Source: DVED01 sp963838375 (lineage in GTDB: Bacteria; Cyanobacteriota; Cyanobacteriia; Cyanobacteriales; Geitlerinemataceae). Taken from it: a stretch of 64,000 bases of DNA. The notes below the pieces were generated by a model, which was given only the letters and a program-made list of their open reading frames with translations, was not told the DNA's origin and made no database searches. How positions within the stretch are numbered: the stretch's first letter is position 1; the number at the start of each line of letters is the position of its first letter. Shown here piece by piece: positions 29,244-38,447 of this stretch. The stretch spans positions 1 to 64,000 of the forward strand of contig CAWIQY010000006.1 of the NCBI GenBank assembly GCA_963838375.1. The letters run 5' to 3'. Position numbers and translations under genes: made by a program.

Positions 29244-29516
29244 TTATATCTCTGTATTTTGTCTATCTGTGGTAGATTGCGTCTTTTCCGACTCGGTAGA
29301 ATTGGCAACCGATTCGATATATTTACGTTCTAGCAAAAATGCGCCTTTGGTAAAGCGCACGCTCCAATAGTCGCCTGGATTTCGAGCGATGACAACCCCC
29401 TCATCTCCCACCGCGATCGAATTCGGCGGACGCAGCATCGGCATGGGATCGGCTGTTTTTAGATAAGGCGGCAAGGCAACGACTCGTACAGTTTCGCCAA
29501 TTGTCAGTTCGGTCAT
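29244..29516 (-). CDS. sipA: SipA (DUF3148), NblS-interacting regulator
   Basis: A 90-residue protein whose first 70 residues match the SipA family closely: GETVRVVALPPYLKTADPMP, MLRPPNSIAVGDEGVV and GDYWSVRFTKGAFLLERKYI. In Synechococcus the SH3-like SipA binds the ATPase domain of the histidine kinase NblS (Hik33), which controls high-light and nutrient-stress genes. The C-terminal 20 residues are polar and not conserved. It may be co-transcribed with the two SIMPL genes downstream, which would tie them to stress signalling; that is inference. Confidence 0.88.
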   Translation of the reverse strand: MTELTIGETVRVVALPPYLKTADPMPMLRPPNSIAVGDEGVVIARNPGDYWSVRFTKGAFLLERKYIESVANSTESEKTQSTTDRQNTEI

Positions 29517-29647
29517 CGGTTAGTTGTGGGTTGTTCGTTACAAAGATTAGGGAGTAGGGAGTTCCGGGTTCAGGGTGAAAGTTTTCCTTTTTCCCCGAAC
29601 CCTTTCCCTGTTCCCCATGCCGATTACTTATTACTTATTACCTGTGA

Positions 29648-30649
29648 TTACGGTGCTTGCCAAATGCGTTGGTGATAAGCAGCCGGTTCGGCGTAGGGAT
29701 CGACGGGGGGTTCGTCGTGATGGTGATGATGTCCGTTTTCGTGATGATGCTGGTGTTCGTGGGGATGTCCGTGAGAGTGACCTTCTGCAACAAATGCGCG
29801 GCGGAATTTGCACGATTCGCAGTTCATTTGCACGAGTCCGGTTTGGGTTTCGATTTCGCGATCGCGGACGACGTGCATCAATTCTGGAACGACGCCGATT
29901 TCGGGTAAGTTAGCGATTTCGATGTCGGGAAACTGAGCTTGATGTTCGGCGGAAATGGTGAAAATCTTTTTCACTAAAACCCCTGTAAACATAAAATAGG
30001 GTAGGACGATAATCCGTTTGGGTTCGTAGAAGCGCGCGCGACGGAATCCTTCTTCCAGGCGGGGGTGAGTGATACCGATAAAGCAGGTTTCGACGGTTTT
30101 GTAACCGCTGCCTTCCCAGAGCATCCGTGCCACTTTCACCGCATCGCCGTTGGCGTCGGGATCGCTAGAACCGCGTCCCACAAAGAGTAAGACTGTATCG
30201 GATCGATCGATGTTGTGGGGGTTGTGTTGTGGAGAATCGAGTTGGGCTAAACGATCGTGCCACATATCTAATAATCCCGCACTGATGCCAAAATGGCGAC
30301 CGTAGTGAAATTTGAGCTGGGGATGGCGAAGACGCGCACGATCGAGTTCGTTGGTGACATCAAACTTATTATGTCGTGCGGCAAACAACAAAATCGGCAA
30401 CACCGAGAACTCAGTGTATCCTTGTTCCACGCAACCATCAATCCCGACTTGGATGTTGGGTTCGGTGAGTTCCAAAAAGCAGGGAATGACGGGACGAGAG
30501 CGATCGAGTTCTTGATAAGCTGCGATAAAATCGAGAAAGGTCTGTCGTCCGTCAGCATCTCGGGTTCCGTGACCGATCGTCAACAGAGGACGTTTGAGGG
30601 GAAGAGGAGAGAGTTCGATCGAAGGTTGCAGCAGTTCTAATTGTGGCAT
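29648..30649 (-). CDS. cbiX: CbiX/SirB-type sirohydrochlorin cobaltochelatase with His-rich tail
   Basis: A 333-residue class II chelatase, long form with two CbiX domains. Domain 1 has LLTIGHGTRDADG with the metal-binding His and PCFLELTEPNI; domain 2 has LLFVGRGSSDPDANGD and ETCFIGITHPRLEEG. The likely reaction is insertion of Co(II), or Fe(II) for siroheme, into sirohydrochlorin. A C-terminal segment around residues 290-310 is packed with His (HSHGHPHEHQHHHENGHHHH), probably a metal store, and is preceded by C-E-S-C. The cobalamin riboswitch immediately upstream favours cobalt and the B12 pathway. ATG 30649 is preceded by an AGGAAG Shine-Dalgarno sequence that can pair with the riboswitch hairpin. 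Confidence 0.93.
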   Translation of the reverse strand: MPQLELLQPSIELSPLPLKRPLLTIGHGTRDADGRQTFLDFIAAYQELDRSRPVIPCFLELTEPNIQVGIDGCVEQGYTEFSVLPILLFAARHNKFDVTNELDRARLRHPQLKFHYGRHFGISAGLLDMWHDRLAQLDSPQHNPHNIDRSDTVLLFVGRGSSDPDANGDAVKVARMLWEGSGYKTVETCFIGITHPRLEEGFRRARFYEPKRIIVLPYFMFTGVLVKKIFTISAEHQAQFPDIEIANLPEIGVVPELMHVVRDREIETQTGLVQMNCESCKFRRAFVAEGHSHGHPHEHQHHHENGHHHHHDEPPVDPYAEPAAYHQRIWQAP

Positions 30650-30658
30650 CGTATATAT

Positions 30659-30835
30659 CTTCCTGTGCGAGGCAGGAAGTGCATCAGGACAAGTAACCCG
30701 CAGGCATTCTGGCTAGCGAGGACGGCTGCCTCGCTTACAGTTGCCGCACAGCCCCGGATTCGCACCGGAGTTTCCCTGCAAAGTTACGCAACAGCTATCT
30801 TAGCGGGAATTTGTCCCGACTTGCGTGGAGTGCAT
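30659..30835 (-). promoter_or_regulatory. Cobalamin riboswitch
   Basis: Read on the minus strand, the region contains the adenosylcobalamin aptamer core: GGGAAACTCCGGTGCGAATC, then CCGGGGCTGTGCGGCAACTG and TAAGCG, then AGCCAGAATGCC and GCGGGTTACTTGTCC. Directly after it, CTTCCTG and CAGGAAG (30673-30679 and 30659-30665 on plus) can pair, and the second arm contains the AGGAAG ribosome binding site of the chelatase gene. This is the layout of a translation-repressing B12 riboswitch. The outer boundary is approximate. Confidence 0.92.
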
Positions 30836-31046
30836 CAAATTTTAATATAGGTCGATCGAGGATTTGTCTTGCACTTCGAGTTCGAGGGCGTTTTACCTTC
30901 TCCCAAAATCTGCAAATTATTTCGCAAATTATAATTAATACAGATCGGGGATGTCTATTTTCAGAGTTTGGGGTCTGTCGATCGCTCTTTCGATCGCGAA
31001 ATGCTGTTTACTCCCACAAAAGTTCCTCTATAATCGAGTCGGAAAT

Positions 31047-32517
31047 ATGTTGAAACTTCGCTCTTGGATCTTTGTATCGATTGCGGCTAGTTTAGCCGGT
31101 TTGCTCTTCTTTTTTCATCCGCTATCTGCCAACAGTGCTACGGTAGAGCAGAAAGTCTTACACGCGATTGATCGTCTCAGTTACGGTCCGATTCCCGGAG
31201 AAATCGATCGAGTGGAGAAAATGGGCGTCGAAGCTTATATCCAAGCTCAACTCAATCCAGATACCATTCCCCTTCCTTCCCCACTTTCTCGACAGCTTCG
31301 GCAATTCGATACGCTATCGCTCAGTCCCGTCGAACTCTTCACTCAATACAATCCCAATGCCGGCAAAGATGCCTCGGAGGAAGAAAAACGCAGAGCCCGA
31401 GAACGATCGCAAAAACCCCGGAAACAAGCCCAAGAAGCGAGACTGTTAAGGGCGAGCCTCCAGTCCCCGCCAACTGGAAGAAGTGATGGTAGATTTCTGG
31501 TTCAATCACTTCAACGTCTCCAGCGATACAAACCTCACTCGCCTTTGGATTGGATCTTACGAAGAAGATGCCATTCGACCCCACGCCCTCGGTTCGTTTC
31601 GCGACTTGCTAGAAGCCACCGTTCACCATCCTGCCATGTTATTTTATCTGGATAACTGGCGCAACAGCGATCCCGACAGCCCAGGGGCGCGGGGTCAATT
31701 TCGGGGATTGAACGAGAACTATGCCCGCGAATTAATGGAACTGCATACTCTCGGTGTTGATGGGGGCTACACTCAGGATGATGTGGTCGCGCTTGCTCGT
31801 ATTTTAACTGGATGGGGTATCGATAAAGAAGGCGAGCAAGGTGACAATAGTGGTTTTCACTTTTATACCAACCGCCACGACGCCAGCGATAAAGTTTTGC
31901 TGGAAACCCGAATTCCCGGTAGCGGTGTTGAGGAAGTGGAAAAAGCTCTAGATCTCCTTGCCCAGCACCCGTCTACAGCTCGTCACATCAGCTACAAACT
32001 GGCGCAATACTTCGTCGCTGACGATCCGCCGAAATCCTTAGTCGATCGCCTGCAAAAGCGATTTCAAGACACCAATGGCGATATTCGATCGGTACTGGAA
32101 AGCCTGTTTAATGCGTCAGAATTTTGGGACGAGAGGTATTACGGTAACAAATTCAAAACCCCCTATCAATACATCATCTCCGCCGTCCGCGCCACGGGAA
32201 CGGAAACCTTCAACTTTCAGCGAATTATCGGGAATTTACAACAACTGGGAATGCCTCTCTATCGTCGGACAACTCCCGACGGCTATCCCAATACCCAAGA
32301 AGCATGGCTCAATCCCGATGCGACGATTCGCCGGCTGAACTTGGCGCTTCAAATTGCTCGAGGGCGTTTAACAGACGATGAACCTGTAGATGTCGCGCGA
32401 CTTTCTCAAACTTTGGGCGCAACTTGGTCGGACAATACTAAACAAGTTCTTGATAGCAGTCCGGATAATTTGAAGGCGGGTTTGATGTTAGGGAGTCCGG
32501 AAATGATGTATCGGTAA
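31047..32517 (+). pseudogene. DUF1800 protein, frameshifted
   Basis: A secreted DUF1800 protein in two frames. Frame 1 from ATG 31047 has a signal peptide (FVSIAASLAGLLFFFHPLSA) and the DUF1800 start VLHAIDRLSYGPIPGEIDRV, ending in sense at RLLRAS. From about 31462 the reading shifts and continues SPRQLEEVMVDFWFNHFNV, HDPAMLFYLDN-like HHPAMLFYLDN and NYARELMELHTLGV to 32517. Only one base is out of place, near 31455-31462, so this is either a recent mutation or a sequencing error. DUF1800 proteins usually neighbour a DUF1501 gene; here that partner is at 38448 and is also frameshifted. Confidence 0.85.
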
Positions 32518-32536
32518 GCATTCAGGGGTAACAGCC

Positions 32537-32564
32537 GTAGGGGTCAACAGCCGTTGACCCCTAC
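32537..32564. terminator. Perfect GTAGGGG hairpin after the DUF1800 gene
   Basis: GTAGGGGTCAAC (32537-32548) and GTTGACCCCTAC (32553-32564) are perfect 12-bp arms with a four-base loop, between the convergent DUF1800 and DUF2130 genes. It may act as a terminator and belongs to the GTAGGGG hairpin family. Confidence 0.55.
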
Positions 32565-32603
32565 GATTTGTGGAATTCATCTGTAAAAGTCTTGTCGCAA
32601 AAC

Positions 32604-33878
32604 TTATGAGTCTGACGTTGAGTCGGATTTGGGTTCGGATAGCAGAAACTCTGGTGGATTGCTATCAAACAATTGACCGGCAAAATTGAGTTGACTTCCT
32701 CCAATTGCCGCTAAACTCCCGAGTACAGAAGTCATGCCTGTGGTAATTTGATTGAGATAGTCACGACGGGCTTTCCAGCGTTTTTTCATATACTCTTCTT
32801 CTTTGCGCAAATCTTCACTAAAAGCGTGATAAGCCTTCTGAACCAGCGTCATGACGGTCATAAACTCATCACCGCGAATATAGTCTACGATCCGCTCTTG
32901 AACCGTTTTCATGTTATCTTGGACATTTTTCTCTTGGTGGACTTGAATTAAGACTTCTCGCAATAAGGTTACTACCACAGGCAGTTCGTGATATTGGCAA
33001 ATAAAAATATCATCGATTTGTCCGAAACTCTTCATATTTTCTGGTAGAACAGTGCTGACAATTACCTTGATATCTGCTTGCTCGGCGATCGCATCTTGTC
33101 GAAGTTTGGAAATCCACTCATCTTTCCAATTTTTCTGTTTCTTGGATTCGTAGATAATTTTTCCAACAGAACTGCCAAACTGATTGATAACCACCTGCGT
33201 TAAGTCAGCGCCGTATGCTCCTTTTTTGATTTCTGTTACATAGTCCCGAGGAAATAGTTTGCGGAGGTTCTCTTCGATCGCCAATTCCAATCCTTCGCCC
33301 TGAAGTTGCATCGAACCCTGCTCGAGTTTTTGCCGAAGTTCTTCCAGTTGCGATTTCAGTTGTCGCTCTTTTTCTACTTTTTCGGTTAATTCAACCTCTT
33401 TGTCAGCCAGGGCTTTTTGCAGTTCCCGGCTCAATTGTTCTTGATACTCTTGTTTGAGCTGTTGTTTGGTTTCGCGGCTGGCTTCGTGACGGGCAATCTG
33501 TAGCTGTTCCGCCATTTCTTCTTTTAAGTCTTGGAGTTCTAGTTTCGCTTTGTTGAGAGCGATTTTTTCTTCTCTGAGGCGTTGATTTCTTTGTTTTTCT
33601 TCCTCGAGTTGTTCCTGCATTTGCTCTTTCTCAAGCTTAGATTCTGCCTTGAGACTCGCCATTTGTTGATGGAGTTTTTCCTGAGCTTCTCGCTCGATCT
33701 GTGCTTGTAGATCGGCTTTGAGTCGATCGCGAATTTCTACGGTTAGTGTCTGTCGAAGTTCATGTTCGATATGTTCGCGGAGAATGGTTTCAACTTCAAA
33801 CTCTGCGCCACATTCTGGACATTTAACTTGGCGATCTTGTAGTCCCTGGGTGGCGGTGGGTTGGTGTTTTTGAGACAT
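32604..33878 (-). CDS. DUF2130 protein (coiled coil plus nuclease-like domain)
   Basis: 424 residues. A single C-P-E-C knuckle at the N-terminus (CPECGAEFEVE) is followed by a coiled coil over roughly residues 35-190 (K/E/Q-rich). The DUF2130 domain runs from about 195 to 400: LAIEENLRKLFPRD, GAYGADLTQVVINQFG and IIYESKKQKNWKDEW. The E...D...E-x-K spacing (EENL, GADL, YESKK) fits a PD-(D/E)XK nuclease-like core, to which I believe this family has been assigned; its activity is unproven. No obvious partner genes. Confidence 0.88.
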   Translation of the reverse strand: MSQKHQPTATQGLQDRQVKCPECGAEFEVETILREHIEHELRQTLTVEIRDRLKADLQAQIEREAQEKLHQQMASLKAESKLEKEQMQEQLEEEKQRNQRLREEKIALNKAKLELQDLKEEMAEQLQIARHEASRETKQQLKQEYQEQLSRELQKALADKEVELTEKVEKERQLKSQLEELRQKLEQGSMQLQGEGLELAIEENLRKLFPRDYVTEIKKGAYGADLTQVVINQFGSSVGKIIYESKKQKNWKDEWISKLRQDAIAEQADIKVIVSTVLPENMKSFGQIDDIFICQYHELPVVVTLLREVLIQVHQEKNVQDNMKTVQERIVDYIRGDEFMTVMTLVQKAYHAFSEDLRKEEEYMKKRWKARRDYLNQITTGMTSVLGSLAAIGGSQLNFAGQLFDSNPPEFLLSEPKSDSTSDS

Positions 33879-34425
33879 GGCAATTTTCCTGAATTAGTAT
33901 GTTAATGACTTGAAACTTCGATCGGTCACTTTATTTTACTGATTTACTTTTAACTTTCTATTAGACCTCTGGGAAAATACCGTAGGGGCGAACGGCTGTT
34001 AGCCCCTACTCCGTCAATGTCATGAATTGTGTCCTAACAATGTTGCTGGATCGAGTTTTTGGGTTGAGTCCGTGTCAGACTCAGACCTTATACGATCACT
34101 TATTTTAGTTATATCATTGTCGCACGCCGATCGCCACATCAGGAAGAAATCGTGGTTAAACGATACCTCCGCACGATCGCGTAGTTAAGTTCACCCATTC
34201 TCTCAAGACTTCCGTATTCCCATCTAAGTAAGATACTGAAAGATAAAAATTTATACAAAGTTTAATAAATCAATATTCCTGGTTTTTTTTTACTCAGAAA
34301 ATACCGCTATAATCAGAATTTAGAGCGGCAATAGCGTCAATCTGACGTCAGCAATCTCAGAGTTCATCCACTTGGACTAAGATTTTGCAGGCTGACTCAC
34401 CGCAAGTTCTATTTCTAAAATTACT
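33879..34425. other. Long intergenic interval with one GTAGGGGC hairpin
   Basis: About 550 bp with no supported gene. GTAGGGGC...GCCCCTAC at 33982-34009 is a 28-bp hairpin of the dispersed family. The AT-rich 34230-34330 stretch, including GCTATAATC at about 34310, is the likely promoter region of the COP23 gene. Confidence 0.5.
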
Positions 34426-35886
34426 ATGTCATTTAAGTTCGGCTCTTTAGCTTCTTTCGCATTTCTAGCTTTGACCAGTACGATCGTCTTAGGCAGTGGA
34501 ATTGAATCACCACTCCAAGCCACTCCCCTCTCCAACACCAACTCAGACAAAACAGAGATCGCTAGAGAGCAAATTTTATATGTCCATCCCAATATGGGAA
34601 CTGATTCACCTAACGCCGGACAACAAGAATCCGCTCCCTTGCGAAGCCTCACCTACGCTCTGCAACAAGCTGAATCGGGAACCACCATTCAGCTTGCCCC
34701 CGGTCAGTACACCGCCGAAAGCTTTCCCCTCAATCTCAAATCAGGCGTCACCCTCAAAGGCAATGAGATGCAGCAAGGACAAGGGGTGGTTATCTACGGC
34801 GGAGGCAGTTACACCAGCGCCACCTTTGCTCGACAAAACGTGACCATTGTTGCCGCCGCCAACAGTCAGATTAGCGGTGTCACCGTCAGCAATCCCAATC
34901 GGCGCGGCACGGGAATTTGGATTGAATCTATCAGCGCCGCAGTTCGCAACTGCACCCTCAGCAACAACAATCGCGAGGGCATTTTTGTCAGCGGTTCCGG
35001 CATTGCCCAAATCGAGAATAATACATTTACCGAAAATGGCGGCAACGGAATGTCTCTAGCAAAAGATGCTGCCGGAGAAATTCGCGGCAATTTATTTGAA
35101 CGGACGGGTTACGGTATCGCTGTTGGCGGCAATGCTACTCCTTCAATCGTCAACAATCAAATCCGCAATAATCGCAGTGGTATTGTTGCCACCCAATCGG
35201 CACGCCCGACCTTACAAGGCAACCAGATCGAAAATAATACTCAATACGGTATCATTGCCCTGGCGCAGTCACAACCCATCGAACTCAATAACAATACCCT
35301 CAGAAATAACGCCCAAGATCGACTTTTCACCTCCACCGCCGTATCAACCCCCGCCAACTCTTCATCACCTAACACCGTTACCACCGCATCGTCGAAAACT
35401 AACACCAACGATACAGGCGTTTCTTTTAGTTGCATCGCTCAAGGCAATGGCTATGCAACCGTTGCTAAGCGGGGAAGTTCTACCGTTCCTCAAACCATGA
35501 TTTCTTGGACTCGTGCCGTTGCCGAACAGGATGCCCAAAGTCGCTGTCAGGAAGCCACCAACACGTTAAATAATATCGTCTCCAGTCATGGCGGTAGCTT
35601 GGAGAATTTGGTGTTTACCGTGGGTTCGACGAGTAACGGTATAGGAATTTGCTTGCTCGATGCTTCTTCTGCAACTGGATGCAACACCTCGAATTCGATT
35701 CTGACTCTGACTGGGGAAAATGCCCGCAATCCTCGCAATGCACTGATGAGTTTGCTGACTTACAGTGTCACGGGTTCGGGTTCTCCGGTTCAGGAAACCG
35801 CCGGGATTCCCTATGCTTCTTTGGAAGGGTTGGATGCGAATTTGCAACCGGATGCGGGGTTATGGTTTGCTAGCGAAGACGAGTAG
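34426..35886 (+). CDS. Secreted beta-helix (DUF1565) protein with COP23 domain
   Basis: 486 residues. Residues 1-32 are a Sec signal ending SPLQA. Residues about 40-300 are a DUF1565/pectate-lyase-like right-handed beta-helix: LYVHPNMGTDSPNAG, LRSLTYALQQAESGTTIQLA, then repeated I-x-N-N coils (GIWIESISAAVRNCTLSNNN, NNQIRNNRSGIVA). A serine/threonine-rich linker (300-330) leads to a COP23-type domain (about 335-470) with FSCIAQGNGYATVAKRG, the four-Cys pattern and ENLVFTVGSTSNGIGICLL. COP23 was described as a circadian-oscillating membrane-associated protein in a cyanobacterium; its role is unknown. The fusion suggests an envelope or surface protein. Confidence 0.87.
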   Translation: MSFKFGSLASFAFLALTSTIVLGSGIESPLQATPLSNTNSDKTEIAREQILYVHPNMGTDSPNAGQQESAPLRSLTYALQQAESGTTIQLAPGQYTAESFPLNLKSGVTLKGNEMQQGQGVVIYGGGSYTSATFARQNVTIVAAANSQISGVTVSNPNRRGTGIWIESISAAVRNCTLSNNNREGIFVSGSGIAQIENNTFTENGGNGMSLAKDAAGEIRGNLFERTGYGIAVGGNATPSIVNNQIRNNRSGIVATQSARPTLQGNQIENNTQYGIIALAQSQPIELNNNTLRNNAQDRLFTSTAVSTPANSSSPNTVTTASSKTNTNDTGVSFSCIAQGNGYATVAKRGSSTVPQTMISWTRAVAEQDAQSRCQEATNTLNNIVSSHGGSLENLVFTVGSTSNGIGICLLDASSATGCNTSNSILTLTGENARNPRNALMSLLTYSVTGSGSPVQETAGIPYASLEGLDANLQPDAGLWFASEDE

Positions 35887-35936
35887 AACGGCTCTTTTAG
35901 AAGGAGTTACAGGAGTTTAGGGGACGGGGAGATTTC

Positions 35937-36005
35937 TATAGGACTGACGCAAATTTATCTTTAAACCGCCATCTGTATATGTAGTGTCCATGCGTAAGTC
36001 CTATA
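35937..36005. repeat. 69-bp TIR-bounded element (TATAGGACT...AGTCCTATA)
   Basis: TATAGGACTGACGCA (35937-35951) matches the reverse complement of TGCGTAAGTCCTATA (35991-36005) with one mismatch. A related half-element, GTAGGACTTACGC, is at about 49056. Confidence 0.65.
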
Positions 36006-36014
36006 ACCGTTGCA

Positions 36015-36128
36015 ACGACTCGCCCGCGACTCAAGTGCGGGCGAGTCGTGAAAGTCTTCGCGCATAAGACTGGGAATGATTTACTCATGGGCGATGGTGC
36101 GTTACGCGCTCGCGCTAACACACCCTAC
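36015..36128. repeat. GC hairpin and GTAGGGTGTGTTAGC repeat upstream of the protease gene
   Basis: ACGACTCGCCCGC (36015-36027) and GCGGGCGAGTCGT (36037-36049) form a perfect 13-bp stem. A second dispersed repeat, the reverse complement of GTAGGGTGTGTTAGC...GCGTAACGCACC, occupies 36093-36128; relatives lie at 49093 and 58582. Confidence 0.65.
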
Positions 36129-36177
36129 AGAAATGGGCTAAGTCCGATCGAAGTTGAACTTTAAAAGAAAACGATAA

Positions 36178-37692
36178 ATGCTGGGAATGAGACAGGATTG
36201 GTCGAGTGTGTTGATGGTAACGCCAGTGGTGGCGGCGTTGGTGGTACTGTTACCAACAGGGGCGATCGCTAAATCTGCGATCGAAATTGCCCAAATTGCT
36301 CGAGAGACAACCGTTCAGATTAATGGTGATTCTAACCTGACTCCAGGGGGATCGGGGGCGATCGTTGCTAAAGATGGAAATACTTATACCGTCCTGACGG
36401 CGAACCATGTGGTCTGTCAGAAAATTCTACCGATGAGTCCCTGTCGGGAAGATGTCACTTACACCATTCGGACTCACGATGGTCGAGATCATCCGGTACT
36501 GAGTTGGAAAACACTCTATATGAATGAGACCGATCCCGATCTGGCAATTGTCACTTTTGAAAGTTCGGAAAATTATACCGTTTCTGCATTAGGAGATTCC
36601 CAACAAGCGGTTGTGGGATCGTCGATTTTTGTCTCGGGATTTCCCGCCCCGGAAGATCGGCAAGGAAGTCTGCGAGATTGGCACTTTTCTAGCGGATTAG
36701 TCACCAGTCGCCCCTCGCAACGACCCCAGGGATATACACTAGTTTACGATGCTGTGACTTGGGGCGGCATGAGTGGAGGACCGGTTTTCGATACGGAAGG
36801 TCGCACGATCGGTATTCATGGAACGGGAGAAAGTGGTAGAAGTTTTGTATCGGAGTCGGCATCTCAAGAAGTGGTTCTCAAAACTGGATTTAATGCCGCG
36901 ATTCCGATTAATACGTTTATGAACTTGAAGGATCGTCTGGATTTTGATGTAGCCAGTTTAACAGTAGATACTGCACCTCCGACTGAGAACTCTGCTGCTG
37001 GAATTGAGGAACCTGAAAGTGCTCGAGATTATAATAATCGGGGTTTAATTCAATCGGCGAATGGTAATTTTTCTGCTGCTTTTGTAGAATTCGATCGAGC
37101 GATCGAACTGGATTCGCAATACAGTGAAGCTTATTTCAACCGAGGAAATATCTATTTTCAACAGGGAAATTACGAACTCGCTTTAGCAGATTATAATCAG
37201 GCTGTGACCCACAATCCGGATTTCGATCTGGCTTACACAAATCGGGCATTCGCCAAAATTCGTCGCGGCGATTACACCGGAGCGATCGACGATTGGACGT
37301 ATTTTATCGACAAAGGTCGGGGTGATGCTCTCACCTATTTTCATCGGGGGTTAGCCTATTCCCGACTGCGAAATTGGTCGGCAGTACAAGCCGATACGAC
37401 TCGCGCGATTCAACTGGAACCCAACTTGGCAAAAGCTTACAATCTTCGTGGAGATGCGCGTGTGGAATTAGGGGATTCTATCGGGGGTATCGAAGATTAT
37501 ACCGGGGCGATCGATCGCGATCCAAGCTATGGCTTAGCTTATAATAATCGAGCGGTTTTATTACTCGAAAGTGGCGATCGAACTGGCGCTTGTGAAGATT
37601 TAGGCACAGCCGCACAACTGCTATTAGAACAAGGAAATTCGGGTCAATATCAGCAAGTTCTGGACAATTTACAGCAGCTCAGATGCCCTTGA
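36178..37692 (+). CDS. Secreted trypsin-like serine protease with TPR repeats
   Basis: 504 residues. A signal peptide (about 1-31, VVAALVVLLPTGAIA) leads to a trypsin-like domain (about 33-255). The apparent triad is H77 in LTANHVVC, D121 in TDPDLAIV and S199 in GMSGGPVFD; C80 and C89 may form a disulphide. From about 280 to 490 there are TPR units (YNNRGLIQSANGNFSAAFVE, YFNRGNIYFQQGNYELALAD, YNLRGDARVELGDSIGGIED) for protein binding. The architecture is common in cyanobacteria and probably works in the periplasm on protein complexes. An alternative ATG is at 36187. It faces a Uma2 gene convergently with an 8-bp gap. Confidence 0.9.
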   Translation: MLGMRQDWSSVLMVTPVVAALVVLLPTGAIAKSAIEIAQIARETTVQINGDSNLTPGGSGAIVAKDGNTYTVLTANHVVCQKILPMSPCREDVTYTIRTHDGRDHPVLSWKTLYMNETDPDLAIVTFESSENYTVSALGDSQQAVVGSSIFVSGFPAPEDRQGSLRDWHFSSGLVTSRPSQRPQGYTLVYDAVTWGGMSGGPVFDTEGRTIGIHGTGESGRSFVSESASQEVVLKTGFNAAIPINTFMNLKDRLDFDVASLTVDTAPPTENSAAGIEEPESARDYNNRGLIQSANGNFSAAFVEFDRAIELDSQYSEAYFNRGNIYFQQGNYELALADYNQAVTHNPDFDLAYTNRAFAKIRRGDYTGAIDDWTYFIDKGRGDALTYFHRGLAYSRLRNWSAVQADTTRAIQLEPNLAKAYNLRGDARVELGDSIGGIEDYTGAIDRDPSYGLAYNNRAVLLLESGDRTGACEDLGTAAQLLLEQGNSGQYQQVLDNLQQLRCP

Positions 37693-37699
37693 ATTTATC

Positions 37700-38248
37700 C
37701 TAGCTAAATAGTCGTCGTACATCGATCGTCACATCTGGAAAAGACAACGATGAAACCATACCATCAACTAGCGTGAGTTCCGTCTGATAGTCACCATCGA
37801 GACCATCTCGAAATACCTTCAGTTGAGAATTTTTCAGATCCGATACCCAATATTCGAGAATACCCGCTTCGGCATAAATCTGCTTCTTTTTGCCCAAATC
37901 TTTCGCCAGCGTCGTATTAGAATACTCCATGAGCCAGAAAATATCGGCTGGATAGGGATGATGCTCCAAATAGCGTCGTAAGGGGGGTTGCACGATCGCA
38001 ATATCGGGTATGGGTTCTGAGTGATTCGGAAGCGTGACGGGTTTGGTTTCGCGTACAGATGCTCGATCTCCCAACAGCCGCCGCAGGCAGTCCGCCGCAT
38101 CGCTACTGTAGCACGCATGGGCTTCTCGTTCCGGTGGCATAATGACAATATCTCCTTGTAAAAGTTCCACAGGTCGATCGTCAAATAGCCCAGCATCGAT
38201 CGCATCATGGTAGCGATCGATCGTCCATTTATACAGAGTGACAGTCAT
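37700..38248 (-). CDS. Uma2-family predicted nuclease
   Basis: A 182-residue Uma2 (DUF820) protein of normal length. It shows YHDAIDAGLFDDRPVELLQG and the core IPDIAIVQPP (acidic), IFWLMEYSNTTLAKD (acidic, with EYSN where EVSD is usual), then K-K-x-x-I-Y-A-E-A-G-I-L-E-Y-W-V-S-D. The fold predicts a PD-(D/E)XK nuclease; activity and role in cyanobacteria are unproven. It appears intact and stands alone. Confidence 0.9.
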   Translation of the reverse strand: MTVTLYKWTIDRYHDAIDAGLFDDRPVELLQGDIVIMPPEREAHACYSSDAADCLRRLLGDRASVRETKPVTLPNHSEPIPDIAIVQPPLRRYLEHHPYPADIFWLMEYSNTTLAKDLGKKKQIYAEAGILEYWVSDLKNSQLKVFRDGLDGDYQTELTLVDGMVSSLSFPDVTIDVRRLFS

Positions 38249-38447
38249 GATGGGTACTCCAGAACTGTGACTTTTACTAGGATAGCGAAAACCGGACGAT
38301 CGATGAGACCGACCATTTCAATCTTAAAAATATTCCCTATCATAAGTAATAACATTAGCAATTTTTCTGGAACTCAAAAGCTCGATATCTCGACTATCAG
38401 TCTTTAGATAAGCGAGTACAGTTCTTAACCCCTCACTCCTCACTCCT

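Noticed and set aside
30659..30835. Possible tRNA suggested by GGATTCGCACCGG
   Set aside because: The bases fit the cobalamin aptamer core in reverse complement, upstream of a cobaltochelatase gene.
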